Shown here: piece after piece, positions 50,276-60,338 of the stretch
How positions within the stretch are numbered: position 1 is the first letter of the stretch
Layout of the letters: every line of letters starts with the position of its first letter
Assembly: GCA_015060445.1 (NCBI GenBank)
Contig: SUYL01000039.1
Span: 16,346-80,345, forward strand
Length of the DNA stretch: 64,000 nt
From: Bacteroidales bacterium
Lineage (GTDB): Bacteria; Bacteroidota; Bacteroidia; Bacteroidales; UBA932
Direction: 5' to 3'
Position numbers and translations under genes: made by a program
Notes under the pieces: generated by a model
Told to the model about the DNA's origin: nothing
What the model saw: only the letters and a program-made list of their open reading frames with translations
Database searches by the model: none

Positions 50276-51313
50276 ATGAGGGTGCTGAATTTGGAGCACG
50301 ATTTGTGTCTGGCCAGTGGGGAGCGGAATTTTATTCCTCCAAGGGCTGTGGTGGAGTTTGCCCAAAGGTGCAGGTGGATTGAGAGGTTCATGAGGGCACC
50401 TGAGGGTGAGGTGAGGAGCATTGTGCCTTGGGGTTGGAATTTGCAGTTGAAGGAGAGGTTGCTTAAGGAGGGGGTGCCGGAAGGGGAGTTGCCGACCGGA
50501 GAGGAACTCGAGTTCATAAAGGAGAATTCCAGGAGGGAAATAGCTGTGGAGTTGCTCAGGTGCCTGAACAGCAATTTGGGAGATTGGGAGAATAGGGTCA
50601 GTACAGTTTCTTCGGAATACAGGATTGTTGCACATTCATTGCAGGAGATAGAGGGTTTCCTTCAGGAAAAAGGGAAAGCGGTGCTGAAAGCACCGTTGTC
50701 GGGAAGCGGAAAGGGTGTAAGATTTGTTACAAAGGAATTGATGGAGACAGATATGGGTTGGTGCAAGAGGATGCTGGAGAGTCAGGGGGCGGTGATAGTG
50801 GAGGAGAGACTGGATGTGGTACAGGAATTTGCAATGTTGTTTGAGGTAGGGGATAGGGGCATAAAGTTCCTGGGTTACTCCATGTTCTATGCCTCGAATG
50901 GTGCATACAAGGGTAATCTGCTGGCGTCAAACGGGTATTTGGAGGAGAAACTGGTGGAGGTTGCCGCCAATGCGACATCCTGTGGGGGTGAAAAGGGAGT
51001 GGAAACAGGGATCTTGGGGAAACCTGGGGTATGTGTGACCCGAAAGACTTTGGAGGTGATAAGGGAAAAAGTGGCAGGGTTCCTACAGGAGAGGTTGTGC
51101 GGCAGGTACTCAGGTTTTGTTGGGGTGGACATGTTCCTTTATAGGGACGGGGAGGAAAGAATTATGGTAAATCCGGCAGTTGAGATAAACCTGAGGATGA
51201 CAATGGGACTTATTGCCAGGAATATATATGATTACCACAGAGAGGAGTTCCTGTTGGGGGAGGGAACACATTGTTTCGAACCTGATAGGGGAATCTTCCC
51301 GATAGAAAAATAA
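50276..51313 (+). CDS. ATP-grasp-like hypothetical protein
   Basis: 345 aa from MRVLNLEHDLCLASG; VLKAPLSGSGKGVRFV and VDMFLYRDGEERIMVNPAVEINLRMTMG resemble ATP-grasp motifs. Confidence 0.7.
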   Translation: MRVLNLEHDLCLASGERNFIPPRAVVEFAQRCRWIERFMRAPEGEVRSIVPWGWNLQLKERLLKEGVPEGELPTGEELEFIKENSRREIAVELLRCLNSNLGDWENRVSTVSSEYRIVAHSLQEIEGFLQEKGKAVLKAPLSGSGKGVRFVTKELMETDMGWCKRMLESQGAVIVEERLDVVQEFAMLFEVGDRGIKFLGYSMFYASNGAYKGNLLASNGYLEEKLVEVAANATSCGGEKGVETGILGKPGVCVTRKTLEVIREKVAGFLQERLCGRYSGFVGVDMFLYRDGEERIMVNPAVEINLRMTMGLIARNIYDYHREEFLLGEGTHCFEPDRGIFPIEK

Positions 51314-51365
51314 GCCCCGGGCGGTGATGATATGACATCCGAAAGTTGCCCAGGGCCTATTTGTA

Positions 51366-51851
51366 TTACTCTTCGCAGAAAGGATACTCGCTGCAGAATT
51401 TTTTAGAAGTATAGTTTGGAATGATCACCTTCCCGATAAATTCCTTTGCTCCCTGCAGGTCAAAATACTGCCAGTTGCCGCATGTGAGTTCCGATGCCCC
51501 CGGAATTACATCCTGGGTAAGGATATGCTCCATGCACTCCAGTATAAGTTTTCTGAGATATTCTGGGGCATAGGTACATGAAGTGAGCAGGTAGAACCCT
51601 GTAAGGCATCCCATTGGCCCTACATACAGAACAGTTGAAGAGAACTCCTCCGTGGTCTTTGTACGGAGATAATCTGCCATGAAGTGCTCAAGGGTATGGG
51701 CAACCTTAGGATCCATGAACAGTCCGCGGTGTGCAGCATCCTGAGGTGCAACAAATCTTACATCATAAGTGAAAATGCCGTTCACCTGGGATTCATAGAT
51801 TCCTGGCTGAAGTTTCTTGTGGTCTATAATGAATGAATTTACTTTTTGCAT
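51366..51851 (-). CDS. luxS: S-ribosylhomocysteine lyase
   Basis: VAHTLEHFMADYLR (HxxEH), GPMGCLTGFYLL, ASELTCGNWQYFDLQGAKEF. Confidence 0.95.
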   Translation of the reverse strand: MQKVNSFIIDHKKLQPGIYESQVNGIFTYDVRFVAPQDAAHRGLFMDPKVAHTLEHFMADYLRTKTTEEFSSTVLYVGPMGCLTGFYLLTSCTYAPEYLRKLILECMEHILTQDVIPGASELTCGNWQYFDLQGAKEFIGKVIIPNYTSKKFCSEYPFCEE

Positions 51852-52026
51852 GGTGTGTGCATTATTTTTGGCAAATCTAAAAACTATTTTTCATACAAAA
51901 AAACAGGAGGATGAATCTGCACTCATCCTCCTGCATTGCTAAAAACTCATTAAATAAGTTTGTTGTTATTTCAGGCTGCGCCTTGGCATAACTCAAATAA
52001 ATTTGGTTCTGCACTCGGCTTGCACG

Positions 52027-53940
52027 TTATTTGACCTCTTCAAAGTCAACGTCTGTTACCTCGCCATCCTGGCCGTTGTTCTGGGCACCTGCGCCTGGGT
52101 TAGGACCCTGAGCACCACCCTGAGGACCTGCAGCCTGTGCAGCTTTTGCCATATCCTCGCTTGCTGCATGCCATGCTGCATTGAGGGCCTCGGTAAGTTT
52201 GTCCAACTCTGCAATGTTGGCAGCCTTGTGAGCCTCTTTGAGTTTGTTGGTAGCATCCTCAATGGCAGATTTCTTCTCTGCAGGAATCTTGTCACCGTAC
52301 TCTTTAAGGTTCTTCTCGCTCTGGAATACCATTGCATCGGCGTTGTTCAATTTGTCAATTCTCTCGCGCTCCTCTTTATCCTTAGCCTCGTTAGCCTTGG
52401 CCTCGTCGCGCATTCTCTTTATCTCCTCCTCGCTCAAGCCTGAAGAAGCCTCAATTCTAATCTGCTGCTCTTTGCCTGTAGCCTTATCTTTTGCAGACAC
52501 GTTAAGGATACCGTTTGCGTCAATGTCAAATGTAACCTCAATCTGTGGAACACCTCTTGGGGCAGGAGTGATGCCGTCCAAGTGGAAACGTCCAATAGTC
52601 TTGTCATCTTTTGCCATTGGTCTCTCACCCTGAAGAACGTGGATCTCTACTGAAGGCTGGTTGTCGGCTGCAGTTGAGAATACCTGCGATTTTCTTGTAG
52701 GGATGGTGGTGTTGCTCTCAATAAGTTTTGTGAACACGCCTCCGAATGTCTCAATACCCAATGAAAGAGGAGTTACGTCCAAAAGGAGCACATCCTTAAC
52801 ATCTCCGGTAAGTACGCCGCCCTGGATTGCTGCACCAATAGCAACTACCTCGTCGGGATTAACGCTCTTGTTAGGCTCTTTGCCAAAGAATTTCTTTACA
52901 ATCTCCTGGATTGCAGGGATACGGGTTGAACCGCCCACCAAAAGAACCTCGTTGATGTCAGATGCAGAAAGGCCTGCGTCTGAAAGTGCCTTGCGGCAAG
53001 GCTCAATTGTCCTCTGGATCAAAGAATCTGCCAACTGCTCAAATTTTGCTCTTGTAAGGGTCTTTACCAAGTGTTTTGGAATACCGTTTACAGGCATGAT
53101 GTAAGGCAAGTTGATCTCTGTTGAAGTCTGGCTTGAAAGTTCAATCTTGGCCTTCTCCGCAGCCTCTTTCAATCTCTGTAGGGCCATAGGGTCCTTTGAA
53201 AGGTCTATGCCGTCGTTCTCGCTCTTGAACTCATCTACAAGCCACTCAATGATTACATGGTCAAAATCATCACCGCCAAGGTGAGTGTCACCGTTGGTAG
53301 ATTTAACCTCAAATACGCCGTCACCCAACTCAAGGATTGAGATATCAAATGTACCGCCACCAAGGTCAAATACTGCAACTTTAGACTCCTGGTCCTTCTT
53401 GTCCAAACCGTAAGCAAGGGCCGCGGCTGTAGGCTCGTTGATGATACGTCTTACCTTAAGGCCTGCAATCTCGCCAGCCTCTTTGGTAGCCTGTCTCTGA
53501 GCGTCGTTGAAGTATGCAGGAACTGTAATTACAGCCTCGTTAACCTCCTGTCCAAGATAATCCTCAGCAGTCTTCTTCATCTTCTGGAGCACCATTGCAG
53601 AGATCTCCTGTGGAGAATACATTCTGCCGTTGATGTCAATTCTTGGGGTGTTGTTGTCACCCTTAACCACTTTATAAGGAACTCTGTCAATTTCGCTTTT
53701 AACGTTGTCGTAAGTCTCGCCCATAAATCTCTTTATAGAGAAAATGGTGTTGGTTGGGTTGGTAATAGCCTGTCTTTTGGCAGGATCACCAACTTTTCTC
53801 TCGCCACCCTCTGTAAATGCAACTACAGATGGGGTAGTTCTCTTGCCCTCGCTGTTAATGATAACTGCAGGCTCATTACCCTCCATAACTGCTACGCAGC
53901 TGTTGGTAGTACCAAGGTCAATTCCAATAATTTTTCCCAT
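52027..53940 (-). CDS. dnaK: Molecular chaperone DnaK
   Basis: [27 protein letters not shown] and full-length Hsp70 motifs. Confidence 0.99.
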   Translation of the reverse strand: MGKIIGIDLGTTNSCVAVMEGNEPAVIINSEGKRTTPSVVAFTEGGERKVGDPAKRQAITNPTNTIFSIKRFMGETYDNVKSEIDRVPYKVVKGDNNTPRIDINGRMYSPQEISAMVLQKMKKTAEDYLGQEVNEAVITVPAYFNDAQRQATKEAGEIAGLKVRRIINEPTAAALAYGLDKKDQESKVAVFDLGGGTFDISILELGDGVFEVKSTNGDTHLGGDDFDHVIIEWLVDEFKSENDGIDLSKDPMALQRLKEAAEKAKIELSSQTSTEINLPYIMPVNGIPKHLVKTLTRAKFEQLADSLIQRTIEPCRKALSDAGLSASDINEVLLVGGSTRIPAIQEIVKKFFGKEPNKSVNPDEVVAIGAAIQGGVLTGDVKDVLLLDVTPLSLGIETFGGVFTKLIESNTTIPTRKSQVFSTAADNQPSVEIHVLQGERPMAKDDKTIGRFHLDGITPAPRGVPQIEVTFDIDANGILNVSAKDKATGKEQQIRIEASSGLSEEEIKRMRDEAKANEAKDKEERERIDKLNNADAMVFQSEKNLKEYGDKIPAEKKSAIEDATNKLKEAHKAANIAELDKLTEALNAAWHAASEDMAKAAQAAGPQGGAQGPNPGAGAQNNGQDGEVTDVDFEEVK

Positions 53941-54082
53941 AATCTTAATCTCCTTAAAACTTTATATTTTTTTGTTTTTATTTCCTTTTTATTTTCCCGA
54001 CAAATTTTCTTCCTTGTCGCAGACACCTTCCATATCGCCAACTTTGTGCCAAACGGCAAAAACTGACAAAGTGGCAGAAGAA

Positions 54083-54122
54083 AGTCGGGGACCGAGTTAA
54101 GTCGGGGACCGACTATTTTTTT
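54083..54122 (+). repeat. 13 bp direct repeat AGTCGGGGACCGA x2 (17 bp period); second copy forms hairpin AGTCGG-GGA-CCGACT followed by a T-run
   Basis: 54083-54095 and 54100-54112, then ATTTTTTTTA. Confidence 0.75.
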
Positions 54123-54188
54123 TATTTTTGCTTTTATTGTTTTTTTTCAGTTGCTTTGCAAGATTATTCACTACTTAAAATAACTGTT

Positions 54189-55004
54189 ATGTCAGTAGAG
54201 GGAAAACAGAGGGTTATTACCACTCATAAACTATTGGAAATGAAAGTTAAGGGCGAGAAGATTGCAATGCTTACCGCCTATGATTATACCTTTGCAGGAA
54301 TTGTTGACCAGGCAGGAATAGACATTATTCTTGTAGGCGATTCGGCAGCAAACGTAATGGCAGGACACGAGACAACTTTGCCAATTACTATAGACCAGAT
54401 GATTTATCACGCGCAAAGTGTCATGCGTGCAGTAAAGAATCCGCTGGTAGTTTGCGACATGCCATTCGGTACATACCAGGGAAACCCAAAAGAGGCTGTA
54501 AGAAGTGCCATAAGAATAATGAAGGAATCTGAAGTGGATGCAGTGAAACTTGAGGGCGGAAGCGAGATAATGGAGAGCGTGGAGCGCATCCTCTCAACAG
54601 GAATTCCTGTAATGGGGCACTTGGGACTTACCCCGCAGTCTATCCACAAGTTTGGAACATACGCAGTAAGGGCCAAGGAGGAGGCAGAGGCAAACAAACT
54701 CATAGAGGATGCAATTGCCCTTGAAAAGGCAGGATGCTTTGCCCTTGTATTGGAGAAGATCCCTGCAGCATTGGCAAAGAAAGTTACCGAGGCAATCAAA
54801 ATCCCTACAATAGGTATAGGTGCCGGTCCTAACTGCGACGGTCAGGTACTTGTAATGCATGATATGCTTGGATTGAACAATTCTTTCTCTCCGCGGTTTT
54901 TACGTAGGTACGCAAACCTTCATGAGGAGTCGCTCAACGCAATCCGCAACTATGTGGCAGATGTGAAGAGTTGTGATTTCCCTAACGAGAAGGAGGCATA
55001 TTAA
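54189..55004 (+). CDS. panB: 3-methyl-2-oxobutanoate hydroxymethyltransferase
   Basis: [44 protein letters not shown]. Confidence 0.97.
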   Translation: MSVEGKQRVITTHKLLEMKVKGEKIAMLTAYDYTFAGIVDQAGIDIILVGDSAANVMAGHETTLPITIDQMIYHAQSVMRAVKNPLVVCDMPFGTYQGNPKEAVRSAIRIMKESEVDAVKLEGGSEIMESVERILSTGIPVMGHLGLTPQSIHKFGTYAVRAKEEAEANKLIEDAIALEKAGCFALVLEKIPAALAKKVTEAIKIPTIGIGAGPNCDGQVLVMHDMLGLNNSFSPRFLRRYANLHEESLNAIRNYVADVKSCDFPNEKEAY

Positions 55005-55007
55005 AAC

Positions 55008-55034
55008 TGTCGGGAAGAGATTTTATTCCCGACA
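55008..55034. repeat. Inverted pair of the TGTCGGGAA motif (9 bp stem, 9 nt loop) between panB and the RluA gene
   Basis: TGTCGGGAA-gagatttta-TTCCCGACA. Confidence 0.85.
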
Positions 55035-55048
55035 AAATTGCAGAATCT

Positions 55049-55786
55049 ATGACACAACCGGCAAATGAAAATGCTTCTCCTGTCTACAGGACAATGGGAC
55101 AGCAGGAGTACAACGATATAGCAGGCAGGATCCTCTATGAGGATAACCACCTGCTTATTTTCAATAAACGCTCTGGAGAGATAGTGCAGGCAGACAAAAC
55201 GGAGGATGAATGTCTAAGTACTACCCTCAAGGCATTTGTGGCCCAGAGAGACCACAAACCCGGTGCTGTGTTCATGGGTGTGGTACACCGTCTCGACCGC
55301 CCGGTAAGCGGTGCAGTAATCTTTGCCAAAACCTCAAAGGCCCTCGGGCGCTTGAACGAAGCCTTCCGTACCGGTGAGATGCACAAGACCTACTGGGCCG
55401 TAGTCTGCAACCGCCCAAAAGAGGATGAAAAACTCCTTACACACTATCTTACCCGCAACGAAAAACAGAACAAGACCTACACAAGCCTTACCCCAAAACA
55501 GGGGGCAAAAGAGGCCCGCCTGCGCTACAAATTCCTGAGGGCTACAGAGAGATACTTCCTGTTGGAGGTGGAACTCTTTACAGGAAGGCACCATCAGATC
55601 CGTGCACAACTCTCTGCAATAGGATGTGTCATAAAAGGAGACCTCAAATATGGCGCACCCCGATCCAATCCCGACGGCAGCATCTCTCTCCACTCCCGCC
55701 GGATCCGTTTTACCCACCCCGTGCGCAAAGAAGAGATGGAGGTAGTAGCACCCCCATTCTGCCCGGTAATGAAGGGGTGTCTGTAG
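55049..55786 (+). CDS. RluA-family pseudouridine synthase
   Basis: MGVVHRLDRPVSGAVIFAKTSKAL, FTGRHHQIRAQLSAIG. Confidence 0.95.
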   Translation: MTQPANENASPVYRTMGQQEYNDIAGRILYEDNHLLIFNKRSGEIVQADKTEDECLSTTLKAFVAQRDHKPGAVFMGVVHRLDRPVSGAVIFAKTSKALGRLNEAFRTGEMHKTYWAVVCNRPKEDEKLLTHYLTRNEKQNKTYTSLTPKQGAKEARLRYKFLRATERYFLLEVELFTGRHHQIRAQLSAIGCVIKGDLKYGAPRSNPDGSISLHSRRIRFTHPVRKEEMEVVAPPFCPVMKGCL

Positions 55787-55846
55787 GGGCACCGTTATAC
55801 CTTGCCAAATACCATCTACGCCAGAAATGATGTGCACCGCACCTTT

Positions 55847-55934
55847 CGTCCACACCAGGAGTATCCTGTGTGGATGCAACGCATTTCAATTATCGCCTGT
55901 CCACACAGAGGGTATCTGGTGTGGACGCAGAGTG
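55847..55934. repeat. Pair of TCCACAC-based hairpins nested in a larger inverted repeat
   Basis: gtccacaccaggagtatcctgtgtggat ... tgtccacacagagggtatctggtgtggac. Confidence 0.65.
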
Positions 55935-56081
55935 CCTATTGGTGAAGCTTGTGTGCAGAAATTTTAATTGTGTCAAAAGTTGTCAAACTCCAATAATACC
56001 TTTACATCGCTGAATATTAGGGATGAAACTATGAAAATTTTCTGTAAATTTGTAGGGAGTCTTTCTATTGAAGTGATGAAT

Positions 56082-56163
56082 AAAAAATGCCCCGTTGAAG
56101 GACGAGGCACCTAATGTTTTCACAACGGAATAATCCTTATTGTGAATTGCTTCAATTATTGTA
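56082..56163 (-). ncRNA. tracrRNA of the type II-C system
   Basis: Minus strand ACAATAATTGAAGCAATTCACAAT is an anti-repeat to GTTGTGAATTGCTTTCGAATTATTGT; upstream TACCTTTG (56168-56175); 3' terminator TGCCTCGT-ccttca-ACGGGGCA-TTTTTT (56082-56109). Confidence 0.88.
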
Positions 56164-56203
56164 AGTACAAAGGTAGAATAAAAATTTAAAATACACTATA
56201 CAC

Positions 56204-59200
56204 ATGAAGAAAATTTTAGGACTTGATCTGGGTACCAATAGTATTGGATGGGCAGTGGTGAATGAAGCAGAGACAAAAGATGAGAAATCTTCAATTGTCA
56301 GGATAGGTGTGAGGGTTAATCCTCTTACTGTAGATGAGTTGACGAATTTTGAGAAAGGCAAAAGCATTACAACCAATGCAGACAGAACATTAAAAAGGTC
56401 TGCTAGGAGAAATCTGCAGCGTTATAAAGCCAGAAGGGATAACCTGATAGAAGTCCTAAGAGAAAATAATATTATTTCGGATTCCACAATTTTATCTGAG
56501 AATGGCAATAGAACGACATTTGAGACTTATCGTTTAAGGGCAAAATCTGCAAGTGAAGAAGTGTCATTGGAAGAATTTGCCAAGATATTGCTTATGATTA
56601 ATAAAAAAAGAGGATATAAGAGTAGCAGAAAGGCAAAATCCAATGATGAGGGGACTTTGGTTGATGGTATGGAAGTTGCAAAATTGTTGTATGAACAGCA
56701 TTTAACTCCGGGTGAGTATGTCTTGCAATTACTGGAAAAGGGAAAGAATTATGTGCCAGATTTTTATAAATCAGATTTGCAAAATGAATTTGATATAATA
56801 TGGGAAACTCAAAAAAGGTATCATAAGAATATCTTGACAGACGAGTTTAAGGCTCAGATAGTAGGAAAGGGAAAACAGAATACAGCAAAAATATTTTTAG
56901 CCAAATACAATATTTATACGGCGGACAATAAAGGAAAAGAGAAGAAACTGCAAGCATACAGATGGCGTGTGAGTGCCTTGAACAAAGAAGTGCCACAGGA
57001 TGTTTTGGCATATGTTATGAGTGACTTGAATGGAATAATTAACAATTCAAGTGGATATTTAGGTGCAATAAGTGACCGTAGTAAAGAACTCTACTTCAGT
57101 AAGCGTACTGTTGGAGAATATTTGATGTCCAAGATTGAGGCGGATTCCCATTTCAGTACCAGGAATGTAGTTTTCTATAGACAGGATTATCTCGATGAGT
57201 TCGAAAGAATATGGGAAACTCAAGCACAATATCATCCGGAACTGACAAAAGATCTTAAGCATGAAATAAGAGATATTATTATTTTCTATCAAAGGGCACT
57301 GAAATCTCAAAAGGGATTGGTGTCAATTTGTGAATTTGAGAATAAGGAAATAGAGATTGAGGCAGATGGAAAAATGAAGAAGAAAACAATAGGATATAAA
57401 GTGTGTCCTAAGTCTTCTCCAATTTTTCAGAATTTTAAGATTTGGCAAATACTCAATAATATTGAGCTAAAAGGTAAGATTAATAGACCTCTATATGAAG
57501 AGGAGAAAACAATGTTGTATAATGAACTCTCATATAAGGGTAAAATATCTGAATCTGAAGCTGTAAAACTCTTGTTTTCGAATAGTAAAGGCTTGTCTCT
57601 TAACTTTAAGAGTATAGAAGGCAATAAAACTCAAGCAACCCTTTTTAAGGCATACGAAAAGATAATAGAGATTAGTGGACACGGAGAGTACGATTTTGAA
57701 AAAATGAGTTCAGGTAAGGTTATCCAATTGGTTCATGAAATTTTTGAAACACTTGGTTTCAACACTGATATATTGTATTACAATGTGTCGTTGGATGATA
57801 AGGAGATTGAAAAACAGCCAATGTATCAGTTATGGCATTTGTTATACTCTTATGAGGGAGACAAGTCCAATACTGGTTTGGATTCTTTAATCAATATTAT
57901 TCATACAAAATATGGCTTTGATAAAGAGTACGCCAAAATTATTGCGGGGGTTTCATTTCAGGATGATTATGGCAGTTTGAGTGCAAAAGCCATTAAGAAA
58001 ATTATGCCTCATCTTATTGCCGGTAATGAATATAGTGTGGCTTGTGAACTGGCCGGTTATAGACATTCCAAAAGTTCATTGACTAAAGAGGAGATAGAGA
58101 ATAAAGTATTGCAAGATAAGTTACATGAACTTCCAAAAAACAGTTTGAGGAATCCGGTTGTGGAGAAAATTCTTAACCAGATGGTTAATGTGGTTAATGC
58201 TGCAATTGATGCTTACGGTAAACCGGATGAGATTAGGATTGAGTTGGCCAGGGAACTTAAAAAGAGTGCTAAAGAGCGAGAAAAGGATACTGAAAATATC
58301 AGTAAGGCAACAAAGGAGTATGAAGATTATAAAAAAATCATTCAGCAGGAATATGGATTTTCTCACGTAAGCAGAAATGATATAATAAGGTATAGGCTTT
58401 ATAAGGAGTTGGAGCCAAGAGGTTATAGGACCTTGTATTCAAATACATATATCCCTAAGGAACAATTGTTCAGCAAGTCTTTTGATATAGAACATATCAT
58501 TCCCCAATCCAGACTCTTTGACGATTCTTTTTCCAATAAGACATTGGAAGCAAGAGACATTAACATAGAAAAAGGTAATTTAACAGCATATGATTATGTA
58601 TTGGGCAAGTATGGTGAAGAAAAGATTTGTGAGTACGAGACAACTGTAAATGATTTGTTTAAAGGCAAAGGTGGGGCATCAGAGTCCAAGCGTAGGAAAC
58701 TTTTAATGAAGGGTGCAGATATTGGCGAAGGTTTTATAGCCAGAGATTTGCGTGACACCCAATATATTGCAAAAAAAGCAAGGGAAATACTTGGAAGCAT
58801 AGTAAGGGCTGTGGTGCCAACTACCGGGTCTGTAACAGACCGTCTTAGAGAAGATTGGCAACTTATAGATATTATGCAGGAACTGAATTGGGATAAGTAT
58901 GACAAACTTGGATTAACGGAGACGATACAAGGTAGGGATGGCCAAAGAATAAAAAGAATAAAGGACTGGACAAAACGCAATGACCACAGGCATCATGCCA
59001 TGGATGCCTTGACCATTGCCTTTACCAAGAATTCCTACATTCAGTATTTGAATAATCTTAATGCCAGAAGTGATAAGAATTCTGTGATTTATGCGATAGA
59101 AAGCAAGGAACTTGAGCGTGATAAAAACAATAAGTTGAGATTTAAAGCACCAGTTGATAATTTCAGAGAGGAGGCCAAAAGACAACTTGAGTCAGTTTTA

Positions 59201-60337
59201 GTATCAATAAAGGCTAAAAATAAGGTTGTTACAAGAAATATTAACAAGTCAAAGAAAGATGGAGGAGTTAACAAAAAGGTTCAACTTACACCACGGGGAC
59301 AATTGCATCTGGAAACAACCTATGGCAAAAAATTGAGATATAGCACAAAAATTGAGAAGGTGGGATCTGCTTTTACCTCTGAATATATTGCTAATGTTGC
59401 TAAGAAGGATGAGCGTGAGGCATTGTTGGCCAGACTCCTTGAATATGGAGGGGATCCTAAAAAAGCATTTACCGGTAAAAACAGTTTAGAAAAAAATCCT
59501 GTTTATCTTGATGAAGCAAAGGCTATAGCAGTTCCGGACAAAGTTAAAGTTGTAACTTTTGAGCCGGTATATACAATAAGAAAAGATATTACTCCAGATC
59601 TTAAGATAGACAAAGTGATTGATAAGGGTATAAGGACAATCCTTGAACAACGCCTTTCAGAGTTTAATGGTGATGCAAAGAAGGCATTCTCCAACTTGGA
59701 TGAGAATCCCATTTATCTAAATAAAGAAAAGGGGATTACAATAAAGAGAGTTGCAATATCGGGAATAAGTAATGCCATTGCATTACATGATAAAAGGGAT
59801 AAGGAAGGAAATTTGATATTGGATGCCAAAGGAAACAGGATACCCGTAGATTTTGTGAATACAGGTAATAATCATCATGTGGCTGTTTATAGGGATGCCG
59901 ATGGTAATTTGCAAGACGTTATGGTCTCATTCTATGAAGCAACATGCAGAGCTTGTAATGGGAATCCAATTATTGACACAACATTCAGTTCAAAAGAGGG
60001 ATGGCAATTTTTGTTTACCATGAAGCAGAATGAATACTTTGTTTTTCCTAATAAGTCAACAGGATTTGATCCGCACGAGATAGATCTCCTTAATCCCGAC
60101 AATTATTCACTTATTAGTCCTAATTTGTATAGAGTACAAAAGCTCTCAAAAGTAGCATATGGGAATTCTTTTGTGAGAGATTATGTATTTAGACATCATT
60201 TGGAAACTACGGTTGATGATAAGAAAGAATTAAGAGATATAACATGGGTAAGGATCCAATCTTTATCAGGTTTAGATAGTATTGTGAAAGTAAGAATTAA
60301 CCATATAGGACAAATAGTAGCAGTAGGAGAGTATTAA
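56204..60337 (+). CDS. cas9: CRISPR-associated endonuclease Cas9, type II-C
   Basis: 1377 aa; RuvC-I LGLDLGTNSIGWAVV, Arg-rich bridge helix, HNH FDIEHIIPQSRLFDDSFSNKTL, RuvC-II IRIELAREL, RuvC-III HHAMDALTIAF; cas1/cas2 but no cas4/csn2. Confidence 0.98.
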   Translation: MKKILGLDLGTNSIGWAVVNEAETKDEKSSIVRIGVRVNPLTVDELTNFEKGKSITTNADRTLKRSARRNLQRYKARRDNLIEVLRENNIISDSTILSENGNRTTFETYRLRAKSASEEVSLEEFAKILLMINKKRGYKSSRKAKSNDEGTLVDGMEVAKLLYEQHLTPGEYVLQLLEKGKNYVPDFYKSDLQNEFDIIWETQKRYHKNILTDEFKAQIVGKGKQNTAKIFLAKYNIYTADNKGKEKKLQAYRWRVSALNKEVPQDVLAYVMSDLNGIINNSSGYLGAISDRSKELYFSKRTVGEYLMSKIEADSHFSTRNVVFYRQDYLDEFERIWETQAQYHPELTKDLKHEIRDIIIFYQRALKSQKGLVSICEFENKEIEIEADGKMKKKTIGYKVCPKSSPIFQNFKIWQILNNIELKGKINRPLYEEEKTMLYNELSYKGKISESEAVKLLFSNSKGLSLNFKSIEGNKTQATLFKAYEKIIEISGHGEYDFEKMSSGKVIQLVHEIFETLGFNTDILYYNVSLDDKEIEKQPMYQLWHLLYSYEGDKSNTGLDSLINIIHTKYGFDKEYAKIIAGVSFQDDYGSLSAKAIKKIMPHLIAGNEYSVACELAGYRHSKSSLTKEEIENKVLQDKLHELPKNSLRNPVVEKILNQMVNVVNAAIDAYGKPDEIRIELARELKKSAKEREKDTENISKATKEYEDYKKIIQQEYGFSHVSRNDIIRYRLYKELEPRGYRTLYSNTYIPKEQLFSKSFDIEHIIPQSRLFDDSFSNKTLEARDINIEKGNLTAYDYVLGKYGEEKICEYETTVNDLFKGKGGASESKRRKLLMKGADIGEGFIARDLRDTQYIAKKAREILGSIVRAVVPTTGSVTDRLREDWQLIDIMQELNWDKYDKLGLTETIQGRDGQRIKRIKDWTKRNDHRHHAMDALTIAFTKNSYIQYLNNLNARSDKNSVIYAIESKELERDKNNKLRFKAPVDNFREEAKRQLESVLVSIKAKNKVVTRNINKSKKDGGVNKKVQLTPRGQLHLETTYGKKLRYSTKIEKVGSAFTSEYIANVAKKDEREALLARLLEYGGDPKKAFTGKNSLEKNPVYLDEAKAIAVPDKVKVVTFEPVYTIRKDITPDLKIDKVIDKGIRTILEQRLSEFNGDAKKAFSNLDENPIYLNKEKGITIKRVAISGISNAIALHDKRDKEGNLILDAKGNRIPVDFVNTGNNHHVAVYRDADGNLQDVMVSFYEATCRACNGNPIIDTTFSSKEGWQFLFTMKQNEYFVFPNKSTGFDPHEIDLLNPDNYSLISPNLYRVQKLSKVAYGNSFVRDYVFRHHLETTVDDKKELRDITWVRIQSLSGLDSIVKVRINHIGQIVAVGEY

Positions 60338-60338
60338 A

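Noticed and set aside
52003-52633. ORFs antisense to dnaK
   Set aside because: Shadow ORFs over a highly conserved dnaK coding sequence.
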